Assembly (NCBI GenBank): GCA_039090855.1
Contig: CM077010.1
Span: 49,184,905-49,248,904, forward strand
Length of the DNA stretch: 64,000 nucleotides
DNA from: Macrothele yani
Lineage: Eukaryota > Arthropoda > Arachnida > Araneae > Macrothelidae
Direction: 5' to 3'
Shown here piece after piece: positions 1 through 12,140 of this stretch (the stretch's first letter is position 1; each line of letters starts with the position of its first letter). Both the position numbers and the translations under genes were made by a program. Under the pieces are notes generated by a model. That model did no database searches. It saw only the letters and a list, made by a program, of their open reading frames with translations, and had not been told where the DNA came from.

Positions 1-357
1 TCAGTACAATATAAAAACATTTTCAGCACACCTAATTCCAACATAAAAAAACAACTATATTATGATGTTGCACACTCAAAAGCTCAAAATGAAATAAGTG
101 ATAAATAATGCGAGAGGTGTATGCCAATTAAACTTCCAAACATAACACTTGCTTTTACAGCAGAATGATGAAATTAGGAAGGCTATTCTGAAAGTACATG
201 GACTGGCAGCACTGCGCCATTGCTATGGAAATGAGTCATGTGTGTTTCTGGAGGGGGAAAGTTTCCCCATCTGTGCTGTGTTAGTCTGAGTGAAGGCAAT
301 GTGCAGTCTTTCTCTGTGGAGACGCAGTGTAATAGTTCACATGAAGTGTGTATTACA

Positions 358-1387
358 ATGGCAGGTGAGCTTGATACACCGCTAATTACGAGACAAAGAA
401 TAGTGATTGAATTTTGTGTAAAGTTACACAAAAGTGGCCAAGAAACATTTCAGATGATTCAAGAAACGTATGGTGCAGAAGTAATGGGCAAGTCTGCTGT
501 ATTCAAGGAGTGGAAGCATTTCAAAGATGGAAAATGCAGTGTGCAGGATAATCTGCGAAACAGCCATCCGTCAACATCAGTGACCAATGAAAGCATTGTG
601 AAAGCGGGAAAACTATTGAAAGATAATACACTCATCAATTCATGATTTGGCACTGCAGTCGAATGTAGGTATAACAAGATGCCACGAAATTGTGAAGTCG
701 CATCTGAAGATATATTGTGTTTATGGGTGCCATGTGATCTTATTGAAGAACAAAAACAATGCCGTATTGAACTTTGTCACACTTTTCTTCAAAGAGTGGA
801 AACAGATTCTGACTTTTTGAGTCAAACAGTCACCATAACGAGCCTTGGATAAAACATTTTGATCCATAATCAAAAACAACAATCAAGCCTATGCAAACTC
901 ACCGCCCTCCAAGAAATTTTGGATTTGTGGTTCTTCAAAGAAATTGATGTTGATTTTGTTTTTTGATGCCTGTGGGATAGTTTTGCAGCATTGGGTTTAC
1001 GAGAAACAAACTTGTTAATTTCACAATATCATGCTTACATTTTGTGAGTTCACCTGAAGGGAGCAATGAACAGAAAAGGACCGGAACTGCTGTAATCAAG
1101 ATTGGTTTCTTCTTCAGGATAATGCGAGGCCGCATGTGACTCACGTAGCACTGCAGGGTTTGGAGAAAATTGGTGGCAAACGTCTATCACATCTTACGTA
1201 CAGCCCAGATCTTGCACCCTGTGATTTCGGGGCTTTTCCAACACTCAAGAAAAAGTTGAGAAGGATGTTTAAGACAAATGAGGAAGTGAAGGCTGTCACA
1301 TTCACTACCTTAAAGCGACTTTCACAAAATGGACTGCAACACGTGTTTCACAAGCTTGTGGACCACTGGAAACAGTGTATAGCATGA
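358..1387 (+). pseudogene. Mariner transposase relic
   Basis: The reading frame opens at 358 with a mariner/SETMAR-type N-terminal helix-turn-helix (IEFCVKLHKSGQETFQMIQ, then VFKEWKHFKDG) and stops at 643-645. Further blocks follow in other frames. One around 835-890 corresponds to the first catalytic block but is scrambled. One at 1112-1140 (LQDNARPHVT) keeps the second catalytic Asp. One at 1196-1255 (YSPDLAPCDFGAFPTLK) keeps the third Asp. The C-terminal block ends at 1387. The length matches a ~345-codon mariner transposase, but several frameshifts and stops show it is inactive. No terminal inverted repeats could be assigned with confidence. Confidence 0.85.
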
Positions 1388-2046
1388 GAAGGCTGTTATT
1401 TTGAAAAAGAAGCCCAAGCAAAACCTCCAAGTGACACAGAAACAGTGACCTCACTCCACGTACCTTCAGAAGAGCATTTGTAATATAAAGTACTAAATGA
1501 CACCATCTTCACATCAATGATGAAAGCAGAATAAATAATACAATAACAACTGCCAAAATGTTTAGAACTAGATTTCATTCCCTGTTATCAAATGCCAGAG
1601 AATGATGTAATATACAACAATGAAAAGCATTTTGTATTTAAAACTTATTTAAAAAAAAAAGGCAACTTAAAAACTTCCAGCTATTTAAATAAGCATAATT
1701 GTAAGAATCTTGTTTTTCAATGCATTTTTATTTAACAAATTATTTGCACATTCAAAACAGCCCCAAAAGTATCAGCAGTTTGTCAGCATAAAATCCAATG
1801 CTAAGTATACTGAATAGCACATAAAACAAACAAGCAACCCCCTCCCCCTGAAGCAACATGACTGGGATATGAATTCAGATTGGGGCAAAGCAGAGGTTAC
1901 AATCGGATAACAGCAAACTAAGAAAACAAAACACATTAGTGCAGAAAATGAAAACATGTTAAGAATGTATTTCTAGCCACAAAAATGTGGTGTATTTTCA
2001 CTGTTCCCACGCAGCAATTTCTTTAGAAAACTTGGAAATTACATTG

Positions 2047-2117
2047 CCCCAGAGTTGGAACCGAACCCGCATCTCCCGATTTCCATTTGGGCATGCTAGC
2101 CATTACACAACCCAGGA
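2047..2117 (-). repeat. tRNA-like head, left terminal module
   Basis: Reverse-complement reads TCCTGGGTTGTGTAATGG (A-box region) and GGTTCGGTTCC (B-box) at the spacing of a tRNA gene, with weak end pairing CCCCAGAG. It resembles the tRNA-derived head of a SINE (Asp/Gly/Glu-like A-box) rather than a working tRNA, because the anticodon arm is not convincing. Confidence 0.7.
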
Positions 2118-3729
2118 CAGCGAAGTTCCAAGCAACTGAAGCTAAGCAGATAGCGTTAGGAACCTGCATCTCTCGATTTCCATTTGAGCATGCTATCGTT
2201 ACACCACCCAGGACAAGAAAGTTCCAAGCAACTGAAGCTAAGCAGATAGCTTCACGAACCTGCATATCCCGATTTCCATTTGAGCATGCTGCCGTTACAC
2301 CACCCAGGACAAAAAATTCCAAGCAACTGAAGCTAAGCAGACAACTTCAGGAACCTGCATCTCCCAATTTCCATTTGAGCATGCTATCGTTACACCACCA
2401 AGGACAAGAAAGTTCCAAGCACCTGAAGCTAAGCAGATAGCTTCAGGAACCTGCACCTCCCGATTTCCATTCGAGCAGGCTACCGTTACACCACCCAGGA
2501 CATGGAAGTTCCAAGCAACTGAAGCTAGGCAGGTAGCTTCAGGAACCTTCATCTCCCAATTTCCATTCCAGCATGCCACTGTTACACCACCCAGGGCATG
2601 GAAGTTCCAAGCAACTGAAGTTAAGTAGATAGATTCAGGAACCCGCATCTCCCGATTTCCATTTGAGCATGCTGCCATTACACCACCCTGGACAAGAAAG
2701 TTCCAAGCAACTGCAGCTAAGCAGATAGCTTCAGGAACCTGCATCTCCCAATTTCCATTTGAGCATGCTACTGTTACACCACCTAGGAAATGGAAGTTCC
2801 AAGCAACTTAAGCTAAGCAGATAGCTTCAGGAACCTGCATCTCCCAATTTCCATTTGAGCATGCTGCCGTTACACCACCCAGGACAAAAGTTCCAAGCAA
2901 CTGAAGCTAAGCAGATAACTTCAGAAACCTGCATCTCCCAATTTCCATTTGACCATGCTATCGTTACACCACCCAGGACAAGAAAGTTCCAAGCAATTGA
3001 AGCTAAGCAGATAGCTTCATGAACCTGCATCTCCCGATTTCCATTTGAGCATGCTATCGTTACACCACCCAGGACAAGAAAATTCCAAGCAACTGAAGCT
3101 AAGCAGATAGCTTCAGGAACCTGCATCTCCCGATTTCCATTCGAGCATGCTACCGTTACACCACCCAGGACATGGAAGTTCCAAGCAACTGAAGCTAGGC
3201 AGATAGCTATAGGAACCTGCATCTTCTGATTTCCATTCAAGCATGCATTGTTACACCACCCAGGGAATGGAAGTTCCAAGCATCTGAAGCTAAGCAGATA
3301 GATTCAGGAACCTGCATCTCCCGATTTCCATTCGAGCATGCTACCGTTACACCACCCAGGACATGGAAGTTCCAAGCAACTGAAGCTAGGCAGATAGCTT
3401 CAGGAACCTGCATCTCCCGATTTCCATTCGAGCATGCTACTGTTACACCTCCCAGGAAATGGAAGTTCCAAGCAACTGAACTAGGCAGATAGCTTCAGGA
3501 ACCTGCATCTTCCGATTTCCATTCGAACATGCTACTGTTACACCACCCAGGACATGGAAGTTCCACGCAACTGAAGCTAGGCAGAAAGCTATGGGAACCT
3601 GCATCTTCTGATTTCCATTCAAGCATGCATTGTTACACCACCCAGGGAATGGAAGTTCCAAGCATCTGAAGCTAAGCAGATAGATTCAGGAACCTGCATC
3701 TCCCGATTTCTATTTGAGCATGCAACCAT
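2047..3729 (-). repeat. 18-unit array of ~96-bp tRNA-like repeats
   Basis: A unit containing CCTGCATCTCCCGATTTCC, GCATGCTA, GTTACACCACCCAGGA and AAGTTCCAAGCAACTGAAGC recurs 18 times (near 2068, 2161, 2259, 2351, 2449, 2543, 2640, 2736, 2832, 2927, 3021, 3117, 3214, 3309, 3405, 3500, 3597 and 3691). On the minus strand each unit reads TGGTGTAACGGTAGCATGC (Pol III A-box-like) up to the start of a B-box. Only the terminal modules keep a complete B-box. Because 96 is a multiple of three, long open frames of a 32-residue repeat appear on both strands; these are by-products, not genes. A ~382-bp block of about four units is duplicated (3211 matches 3593), giving a higher-order repeat. Confidence 0.95.
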
Positions 3730-3817
3730 TACACCACCCAGGACAAGGAAGTTTCAAACAACTGAAGCCATCTGCTTAGCTTCAGTTGTTTGGAACTTCC
3801 TTGTCCTGGGTGGTGTA
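3730..3817. repeat. Hairpin at the array boundary
   Basis: Arms 3730-3768 and 3779-3817 (39 nt each, one mismatch) flank a 10-nt loop. The hairpin marks where the array changes orientation into the right terminal module. Confidence 0.95.
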
Positions 3818-3874
3818 ACAGCTAGCACGCTTGAATGGAAATTGGGAGATGCGGGTTCGGTTCCCACTCTGGGG
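3804..3874 (+). repeat. tRNA-like head, right terminal module
   Basis: The segment starts TCCTGGGTGGTGTAACAGC (A-box), has GGTTCGGTTCC (B-box) about 50 nt later and ends CTCTGGGG. It is followed by the SINE-type tail ATTTTCAAGTTTTCTGA. It is in the opposite orientation to the array and to the left module. Confidence 0.75.
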
Positions 3875-4742
3875 TAATGTAATTTTCAAGTTTTCTGAAC
3901 AAGTTGGTACATGGAAACAGTGAAAATATGGCACATTTGTGTGCCAACAATTACATTTGAACTGTCTTCCATGTATTTGTGAAGAATTATTCCTTCAGGG
4001 AAATTCATTTTCCATTTATGTATTGATATTAAGAATGGTGTGTTAAAGAATTTTTTTTTGGTTGCTTCAATTTACATTAAGGCAATTTTTACATTATATG
4101 CCTCCATTCACATGCCATACTTATGATATGGACCTTTATATTTTGCACATAACAGTCTATGTGCAATGTCATTAGTTCTGGAACTATTTTGAACCATAAA
4201 ACACTTATTTTTATATACATGAAACATGTGATTACTCAAGAAAATCTCGATTGACTGCTCCTTCCCCTTTGGATATTTTATTCTTTAATGAATTTACATC
4301 TACAAAATATTGTCCATTGAATCATAATGTGAAATATGCACTAAATGTTTTAAACAGCATGTGGGTACTGTGGGGAAGATGAGATTACTTTAGCTTTATC
4401 ACTCTTCTGTAGTATAAAAATGCATCCAAACTTCATCAAAATGAGTGTTGTGACCCTGAACTTTGACCCACCCCAATAATACAGTTTATGCTATACAGTT
4501 AATATCTCCATGTTATGATGAATCATGTAACTGACATTTTCAAGGTGTTTGTTGTCTGTCATCAGCATTTAAACACCCAATTTACATTAAATAACGAAAA
4601 CCCTTACATCTGCCAGTTTTTGAAGGTTTGGTGACCCCAATTTGTGAAGTGATCAAAAGTACAACTCAATAAAATTTTCTCCTGTGTTCATTTATGCTGT
4701 ACTAGAAGTAAAAACATAATCACAATGAAAAATATGTAATTG

Positions 4743-5009
4743 TCACTCCATGATTATTTTGTGTAAAATAATACTCAAAAGTGTTCTCACTTTAGTTACA
4801 TTTATCCACCCCATATTTTGAGATGGAAACACACATTTCATTAAGTCATTATTTTGTCTTCCTTTTATCCAACTGATGACACAGTATCTCTTCGTCAAAC
4901 GTTTTTTCTGCATTGGACATATGTAAGCATGATTATCATCATCTACATTCTCCTGGACTTGTTGACACAAAATTTCTCTCTTGGGTACAAATGAATGTTT
5001 GTATAACAT
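4743..5009 (-). other. Unassigned 88-codon open frame
   Basis: The predicted peptide is compositionally protein-like (acidic patch QENVDDD, then basic CPMQKKRLTKRY and FPSQNMGWINVTKV), unlike the low-complexity frames around it. I do not recognise a domain. It lies in the presumed elongase intron and could be an exon-like fragment of an old transposon. There is no supporting splice or promoter evidence. Confidence 0.2.
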
Positions 5010-6459
5010 CTGCTCGCATAATCAGTTGAAAAAAATTCTGTTTTAAGTCAGAAAACTAAGAAAAACCACAATTTTCTATATACACTACCTTGAAAAAATA
5101 TTTGGATCTGGATATATATTGATTTTACACTGATACTACTGTTACATCAATATAGTGGTGACCCTGATTCTGCTACTACCACATGCCCCACTTTCATGGG
5201 GTAGGCTCCCCATTCAGTGAACAATAAATTCCAACAAGCCTGATTTTACATTTCTCCTGCAGAATGGCAGGTTCAGCTACCAATGTAGGACATGCTAATC
5301 TGGCTTTCACCTGACTTCTGAATTCATTCCTTAGGATTCAAGTTGGAACTCTAGGGTGTTCAATCCAACCAACAGCTAGCTGTACATCTACATCCAAGAA
5401 ACAATCTGCAACACAACATGTTAGTATGCATGGTTCATACGCTTTTTCAATCACAAAATTCCAGGACATACGATCCAAATGCTCTTACTTAAAATATAAT
5501 GAAACCACAGGTCTGTTTAACCTATAACAAAGAACTTCTTACATGCTTGGGCAAACTTAATACATAATGTAGAATGTTAAAAATGTTGTCCACTGCAGCT
5601 AATCAAAAACTTAGAATCACGAATAAATACTGAACTACCAAAACTGTCACTGAAAATGTGACTAAGTTTAATATCTACTAAACTTTTGTATACTATACCA
5701 CACTGATTTTGGAAAACTTTTATTTTTCTACTTTGGCTTTAAGTTCAATTATTGAAGCAAATTACAGAATAAAAAAAATAAACATAAAACCCAAAAATAC
5801 ATAGGTATGTGGCATTACTCTTAAAATGCTTTCATATAGCACACAATCAATACATAAAATACTATTTATATTTAATTATTTTGAAATAATGCTTACATTG
5901 GAAATTTAAGGGTAAGGAAAGATGAAATATTTGGAACTTTTTCAAAGGACCAAAGGGATTGTTATTTCTTAAACACATAATCATGGGAGCAAGTATTTGA
6001 GTTACATTTTATTTAGGGAAAGGAATTTCAAACATAATATTGATACTGTAGCTAAGTTTTAAATTTGTACTTGCCAGCAAACAAAGTATGCACAAAAATA
6101 TCCAACATGAAATGAAAGAGAATAACGGGAAAAACCTTAAATCCAAGAGCTGTGTACACTGCATTCATAAGTGATCAAGGCAATTGTTTTAACTAGGCAT
6201 GATTAGAAAACTAATTATTGAAGATGCAAAGTGATTAGTTTGCTCAGAAAATACTAAGAAACAATTAGATTTAAATTTTTGATATTAGAAAGCAATCTGA
6301 TCTTATGGCAAATTTTTATATAAAGCATTCATTAAAAAAATTCAGTAAAGATCAAAATAAGCCACAAAAAAAAAAAAAAAATCAGCTACTTATAAAAAAC
6401 ATCAGTTACTTACTTCCACCAGTGGCTAAAAAGTATGTTACGAAAATTAACAAATGTCG

Positions 6460-7930
6460 CAAGAAACGTTTCGCCTAGCAGAAGGAAGGTATTAGAGATA
6501 AAAAGATTTTTAAATCAAACAGTTAAAATAAGAGATAGAGAAGGAAACATGATATAACTGTATACCTTTTAGTGGAAGAATTTTGAACAATGGAAAAGTT
6601 GAAACAGGCTAATGGTATTCCTCATAGCAAAAGCTATTCTAAGGTAAAAAAACTTTTCAAATGTCTCCCAGAAGCACAGATAACAAAAAAAAAAAAAAAA
6701 AAAGTTTTGACTTTTACAACCATTAGGGAAAAAGTTGTGCACATTATTTGAAGAGGATCTTCTTATTGAAGCAAAAATCTTGTTCACTCTCCATCTTTAT
6801 TATAGCAAATGGCATACAGTAAAAAAAGAAATTTCTCAATAGAGTTTTTAGAGGCAGAGATAGGCTGCAAATGGAAGTACATAAACACCACCTGGCAGCA
6901 GAATTGTGAACCACAAACCTCCTCAAATACAAACCTAAAGTGTTCCATAAGGTAAATGATATCTGTTGTTAAAAGAATTTTTTAAATCGGACATTTAGAA
7001 GTACGATATTAAGAAAAATAGATTAAATATTTGCGCCCCTAGCTGCAAAATTTTGCATTATTTTGGAAAGAAAATATACACAAGGAGTTTTCATATTTCT
7101 CAAGAGAATATTTGTCAATCGGGTTATTAGTCCTGTAGATATTGCTGTAAATGGAAACGTGAACTTACGCCCTCTAGTGGCGCACTTGGGCGTTAACAAA
7201 TATTTGAAATTATATGAGAAACAGTTCGCACCGAAAATGTTCTCCAGCAAAGAAATAATTTTTCAAATCACACTTCTAGAAACAGAGATATGGATAAAAA
7301 TAAGCTATACGTGTACGACCCCTGGTGGGAAAATTATACACTGTTTAAGCAGGAGGTATTCTCAAAAATGTTTTGGAGGTGAGCGTTATCGGTCCACGGA
7401 GGAATTTTTTCAATCGAATTTCGAGCTCAGATTTTATTGCAAATACATCAGAAGCAAAAAATAAACACTTACACTCCCTGGCGGTCAAACCATTTTTTAC
7501 CAAAAATGAGAAATTATATGCAAAACATTTCTCTCCAAGAGCTGTATCCAACGCAGGAAGAATTTGTCAAATTGGACTGTTGGAAATAGAGATATTGGGA
7601 AAATCACGATTTACTGTAACGCCGCCTAGCAGAAAATTTATGCATTATTTGAAAAAGGGACAGTAACTAAAATAGTCTTCGATATAAATGTCATCAAAAG
7701 GTAAAAGAATTTTTTCAATTGGATATTTAGAAGCAAATGCATGAAATAAAATGCATTTCAAATTTGATACGATCTTCATTTGCGTCCCCTAGCGGTGCAG
7801 TTGTGCACTGGAAAAACCCGGAACAAATGGTTCATCATTCACACATTTTAAGCTTCCCAATACAAAAAGAATTTTACAATTCAAACTAATAATTGCAGAG
7901 ATATGGTCTTCCCGGTCAGACAGACAAAGT
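6460..7930. repeat. Diverged ~150-bp tandem array ending in GACAGACAGA
   Basis: About ten degenerate units recur near 6470, 6570, 6720, 6880, 7035, 7178, 7318, 7475, 7620 and 7788. Each pairs a motif like CCCCTAGCGG...AATT-TGCATTATTTG with a motif like GAATTTTTTCAAATCGGAC...TAGAAGCAGAGATATGG. Divergence between units is high. The array stops at GGTCAGACAGACAAAG (7914-7929). Short open frames within it are not conserved between units, so I do not call a gene. Confidence 0.75.
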
Positions 7931-10054
7931 AATAGCATAAGCATGGTGCCAAAAGATGCTAATAACGCAGCTTCAGTCCTCCCAACAGATAAGAAAACCA
8001 ACAGTAACCCCCCCCCCGCGGTTTGCAGGGGGTGGGAGGAAAATTTTTCAGACATAAGTTATGTCAGTAGAAAAATCTTCAACTACAAAACATTGCGCAG
8101 GGACAAAAAGGCCGGAATGGATAAAATTCCAGGACATAGAACAAAATTTTAGGACATTTCCAGGACAAAATGGAATTCCAGGACTTTCCCAGGATGTGTA
8201 TGAACCATGAGTATGGCAGGAGCATTGTTTCACAGAAACAAATATGGCTGTTGGTGCCAAAGAACTGCCATTGTGATGGAGAAATGCAGATTAAGACAAT
8301 CTTTGGCATTCATGGTTTCTGGCAAGACCAACAAAACTCCAACAAGGCCATGCACACCATGGGGAAACATCACATCACATCACCCTCTCTGAAATTTACA
8401 GAAGGTACAGTGCACTTTACTTGAATAGAAGGTGATCTAACATCTGCTATATATGCCTTTTATCTATGTCAAGGATACAAAATAATTTGCCACACCACAG
8501 AATGAATTTTCATAAACCACTTACCATGCCATGTTTTGCAGATCACTCATATTATGTTTCATAGAAGGCTTATTGCATCACTGATCTCAGCAATACTGTA
8601 CACAACTCAGTACACAATGTTTGTATAGAACTAAAACCACCTTTATGCCTGAAATTCCTAATTGATGTTTCATAGGAGTTGCTATTGAAATGGAAACATA
8701 CTACAATATGGGGTATGATTCAGCTGCTATTCCAATTTGTTGTTGGATTGTAGTGGTACCATCATGTTTCCAGTTTGTCATAACATTACTGCCAATCAAC
8801 TCAGGATGGTGCTGGCTCTACAATGACATGAATCAACATGCTAGCAATGTGAAATCAGAAAATAACAAGCCTTTATAAAATTTGCTAACTTGACTTTTCA
8901 GGAGAAGCACAACCTTCTCTGGCTCATACAATACCTTCTTCAAATACCAATCTCAGTTATGTTTATAAAATGCAGGTGTTCTGCTCTTTTTTTTTTTTTT
9001 TTTTTTTGATGGTAGCACATTTCTTATTTTTCCTGGAGTAGTTTTACTACTAAGTACTATAAAGGCCATTTTGATTTAACTGAGTTTTGGCTAGAATGGC
9101 GCCACCTGTCTTACAATTTCATAAATGCTGACATGAAAACAGTACTTGTGGAGTATAAGTCAATAGTTGCACAACTTTTACCATTAATATAGCCACATAA
9201 GTAAACCAATGGTTAAAATTTTCACTAACCAAATCATAGTATAGTACTTGTGGAGGATTGAATTGGACATTCAGTGAAATTCTTTACTCTCACACCAAAT
9301 AGTTTTGAGAGCAGAGCACTTTAAATTGTAGAGAACTCTTCAGAGATTACAATTATACATCTGTACTGTCACAGTACTTCCTGCAACTGCTGCATATCTT
9401 AGATTCTGTTATAGAGAACATTGTGAAGTATCTGACAATTCTGTACAATATTGTATACAGAGTTAAAACTGACGACACTTAGCTTAACCACAGGAAAAAA
9501 ATAAAATGTATCAAAATTTTGGAAAATCATTAAGCTCTTCAAATTGGATTACAGAAAAATACAAGCAAGAGAGACAGTAAATGAGCCTGAAAATGATTTC
9601 ACATTCCCAGATGGTGGAAAGGGAGATAAAATACAAGAAGAAAAATGGGTTCTAAACCACTTTTTAAGTAAAACAGAGAGAAATTGGGGAAAGTTACAGT
9701 GCAAATAAGACTTTTTCTGCTGTTTAGTATTTTGAAATATTTTATTGAATATAAAGAAGTAAAAGTTTAGAACTTTACATATATCTAAAATCAATAATGA
9801 TATAACTATGCAATAACTTTTGGACTTTGTAAAAGGGAAGTCATTGTCTAGATTATGGACATCCTAAATTAATGATTTTTAACAAATATGCTTATAAAAT
9901 GAGGGAAGAATGCTTTCTTAAAGAATAAATTTTTCTATAACATATATAAATGGAAATAATTATTTCCACTTCAGAATACACATCTCTGATACAACAATAC
10001 AGAAAGATGAGAAGGGAGAGAGTCAGTGATTAGAAATAAAAGACAAAAACTTAC

Positions 10055-10245
10055 CCAGTAAAATATTAGGAAACTAAGTATAACCATGGCAAAATTGTAA
10101 GTAACCATTAGCCATCTTATATCCAAAGGCTCTCTGTTTTTCATTAAACTGGGGCCAGCAAATTTCACCACATAGACATAAGACAAACAAATAACAAGAG
10201 TAGGCCATGGGCTTTGCATGAGTGGCCAGTCTGCAACTCTAGGAT
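10055..10245 (-). CDS. ELOVL-type fatty-acid elongase, second coding exon
   Basis: This 191-nt exon is bounded by a TTTTAG acceptor (AG is rc of 10246-10247) and a GTAAGT donor (rc of 10049-10054). It encodes 63 residues starting DPRVADWPLMQSPWPTLVIC and ending FLIFYW. The content is typical of the ELO family N-terminus: the DPR..DWPL motif before the first membrane helix (TLVICLSYVYVVKFAGP), a basic loop (SLMKNREPLDIR) and the start of the second helix (YNFAMVILSFLIFYW). Exon phases are 1 at the 5' end and 0 at the 3' end. The HxxHH catalytic box, the YSW and WWYYFSK motifs and the C-terminal ER signal are not here and were not found between 1 and 10054, so the remaining exons lie beyond the left edge of the window. 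No stop or frameshift is present, so this is probably an active host gene. Confidence 0.93.
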
Positions 10246-10478
10246 CTAAAATTAAATAAAAGCAAAAGCTTGTTAACATTCTGAGACACAATCAACACAA
10301 GTACAGCTGACACACTCAAACTCCAAGTATATACAGTTTGGTTTAAAAAAGAAAAAAAGAAAAAAGGAGACGGTACATTAAAACAAATAAACTGACATGT
10401 AGACTATGTTTATTACCCATTTTGTTCAACACTTTTCCAGGAGAGCTAACATATTATTACAGTTCATATATAAACTCT

Positions 10479-10723
10479 TGTGGCATATCTCACTATGTCT
10501 CCTCTCAGCGTCGTGAGAGGGCACCACAATGCAGACGATTACTCTCCCATTCGAGCTGGCTGGCAACACTAGCCTCATGTGTCAAGTCATCGAAGGTGCT
10601 TGAAGTGAGGAGATCTCGTGTGCTCTTGTAATGCGTGAATGTGTAGATAATAAATCCATTTAAATATGTACATCTGCTTCTTCAATAATCGTGCAGTGTC
10701 GTTTGATTCATCGAATCTCCACA
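10479..10723 (+). repeat. Gypsy 5' LTR
   Basis: The segment begins TGTGGCATATCT, has an AATAAA polyadenylation signal at about 10650 and ends CTCCACA immediately before the primer-binding site. No partner LTR exists in the window, so the left boundary is estimated from the TG...CA rule. Confidence 0.65.
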
Positions 10724-10741
10724 GTGGTGACCCTGGACGTG
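10724..10741 (+). promoter_or_regulatory. tRNA primer-binding site of the gypsy element
   Basis: GTGGTGACCCTGGACGTG directly follows the LTR end. It closely matches the GTGGTGACCCCGACGTG sites of many arthropod gypsy elements, where a host tRNA 3' end primes minus-strand DNA synthesis. Confidence 0.7.
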
Positions 10742-10968
10742 ATGTGCAGGTGCATGTGATTTTTTGATAACTACGCAGCAAGGATTACGACATGGAGTGC
10801 AATGCAGGAGCCACGTTAGGCTTATAGAAACATGATCCTCCGACACGGATTCGCCACGTGCTTTAACAAATTCTAACTACGTCTGCCAAGTGTGACAAAA
10901 AGTAAGTTCCATTTCTGAATAAAAATGTTTGGCATTATTTGAGAGATCGTTGAATGAGAATTATCACC

Positions 10969-11703
10969 ATGTCTGAAATATCAGCTGTTAAAATTCTACA
11001 GTATAATTTTTCTGACCCTTCTCTGTGGTTCTTAATGTGTGAGGCAACATTTGCATTAGGTGTTCCAAAACCTGTGACAGAAAGTGTTACTAAATATAAC
11101 TACAATGTATAACACCTTCCACCTGAAGCTGCTTCAATAGTTCGCAATGTGATTTCCGTTCCTGATGCTACTGATCCATATCAACACATCAAAATTGAAT
11201 TGATCAAACGCTCAAGTGAATCATCGCAGCAAGAAATTCGTCAACTCCTTTCAGGCGAGCAATTGGATGATAGAAAGCCCAGTGAATTACTTCCGGTAAT
11301 GAAAAGGCGAGCTGAAGCTTATAAACTTCCTGATGAGCTCATGCTAGAACTTTTTATGCAGCATCTACCCACTTCTGTCCAAACCATATTGGCAGCAATA
11401 ACTCCCCTAACTCTAGACAAGACAGCAGAGATAGCTGACCGTGTTATAGAAGTAGCTCCACCACGAGATAGTGCAGTTTTCCCCCCATAACTTGTAAATA
11501 GCGATGTGGAAACACAACTACTTGAGGAAATCAAAAGATTGAACAAACGAATCAATGATTTGGTTCATAGTCGTAGTCCAAATTGCAACCGTGGCACTAG
11601 GCATCGCACTCTTAGCGTATCATGAGCTCAGGATGTGAGCATTTACTGGTATCACAACCAATGTGGAGACAAGGATCAAAAATGCAAACAACCATGCAAC
11701 TTA
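10969..11703 (+). pseudogene. Gypsy gag relic
   Basis: A single frame from the ATG at 10969 reads through gag-like blocks: YNFSDPSLWFLMCEATFAL near the start, then a central domain with LIKRSSESSQQEIRQLLSGE, DRKPSELLPVMKRRA and FMQHLPTSVQTILAA. The C-terminal part near 11641-11700 has WYHNQCGDKDQKCKQPC, the cysteine-rich end seen in this gag type. In-frame stops at 11110-11112, 11488-11490 and about 11623 interrupt it. The gag normally coats the element RNA in a cytoplasmic particle; this copy cannot make a full protein. Confidence 0.85.
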
Positions 11704-11832
11704 AAAAAAATGAGTAAAGCAATGCGTAGAGGCGACGCGCACTTTGTCAACCAAATCTTGTCTTTTTGTTTGCGACAAAACCTCAAACACTAGTTTCCTA
11801 GTATCTTAGACACTTGTTCCAAAGTTTCTATT

Positions 11833-12140
11833 TTGCCCATTTCTTCCTTGCACAGACAAAAGGAACATATGATGACATTATCTGCTGCTATTGCTTCAGA
11901 GATAACGGTGTATGCCCAAAAGCTACTCACTCTTGATTTCAATCTCTGTCGGATATTTAAGTGGCCATTTCTTGTAGGTAATGTTTTCACGCCAATAATT
12001 GGTGCTGATTTTCTTTACCATTTCAGTTTAGTTCCTAATCTATGAAGGAAATGTCTAGTAGACACTAAAACCAAAATAATTTCGTATGGGAAGTTGCTGC
12101 CAGCCAAAATTCATTCTATCTCCACACTCTCAAAGGACTT
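11833..12140 (+). pseudogene. Gypsy pol remnant (protease-RT linker)
   Basis: The block FLVGNVFTPIIGADFLYHFS followed by LVPNL corresponds to the conserved segment between protease and reverse transcriptase in gypsy pol (usual form: PILGADFLxxxxLLVDL). It is preceded by TVYAQKLLTLDFNLCRIFKW, also collinear with that region. The frame closes at 12043-12045, and weak similarity continues to about 12140 before the relic fades. The catalytic protease triad and RT motifs are absent. Confidence 0.7.

Larger units (their letters stand above)
1978..3955. repeat. Composite locus: tRNA-like tandem array bracketed by inverted tail modules
   Basis: The left end (1978-2118, minus orientation) and the right end (3804-3955, plus orientation) carry the same module: a full tRNA-like head followed by a tail that includes ATTTTCAAGTTTTCTGA and AACAGTGAAAATA. 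Between them sit the ~96-bp repeats. The two tails face outward, so the whole locus has inverted ends of roughly 75 bp at about 80 percent identity by eye. It may be a head-to-head SINE pair whose head region expanded, or a non-autonomous element with inverted ends. Confidence 0.75.
1..10054 (-). other. Part of intron 2 of the elongase gene
   Basis: Everything left of the exon-2 donor at 10054 is inferred to be intronic, because no further elongase motif is encoded here. It holds a mariner relic, the tRNA-like array and the diverged 150-bp array. Other stretches are AT-rich without supported genes: 3956-6459, and 7931-10054, which has a poly-T run at 8987-9007, a G/C-rich patch at 8010-8035 and short degenerate TCCTGGAA-type repeats at 8120-8200. 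The intron continues past position 1. Confidence 0.7.
10479..12140 (+). mobile_element. Ty3/gypsy LTR retrotransposon, 3'-truncated relic
   Basis: A 5' LTR, an adjacent primer-binding site, a gag frame with stops and a short protease/RT-linker remnant lie in order on the plus strand, antisense to the elongase. No reverse-transcriptase core, integrase or 3' LTR is present, so the copy was truncated or deleted after insertion. The order of parts and the gag similarity place it in the gypsy group common in arthropods. Confidence 0.85.

Noticed and set aside
2087..3661. Long open frames on both strands of the tRNA-like array
   Set aside because: They arise because the 96-bp period is a multiple of three. 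The peptide repeats are translations of tRNA-like DNA and have no domain or independent gene signals.
2047..3729. CRISPR-like appearance of the regularly spaced repeats
   Set aside because: The whole 96-bp unit is repeated with no unique spacers, the units are diverged, and the genome is eukaryotic with spliced genes.
9549..9794. Minus-strand open frame near the elongase exon as a further exon
   Set aside because: It has no elongase motif, no matching splice phase and low-complexity Phe/Lys-rich composition.
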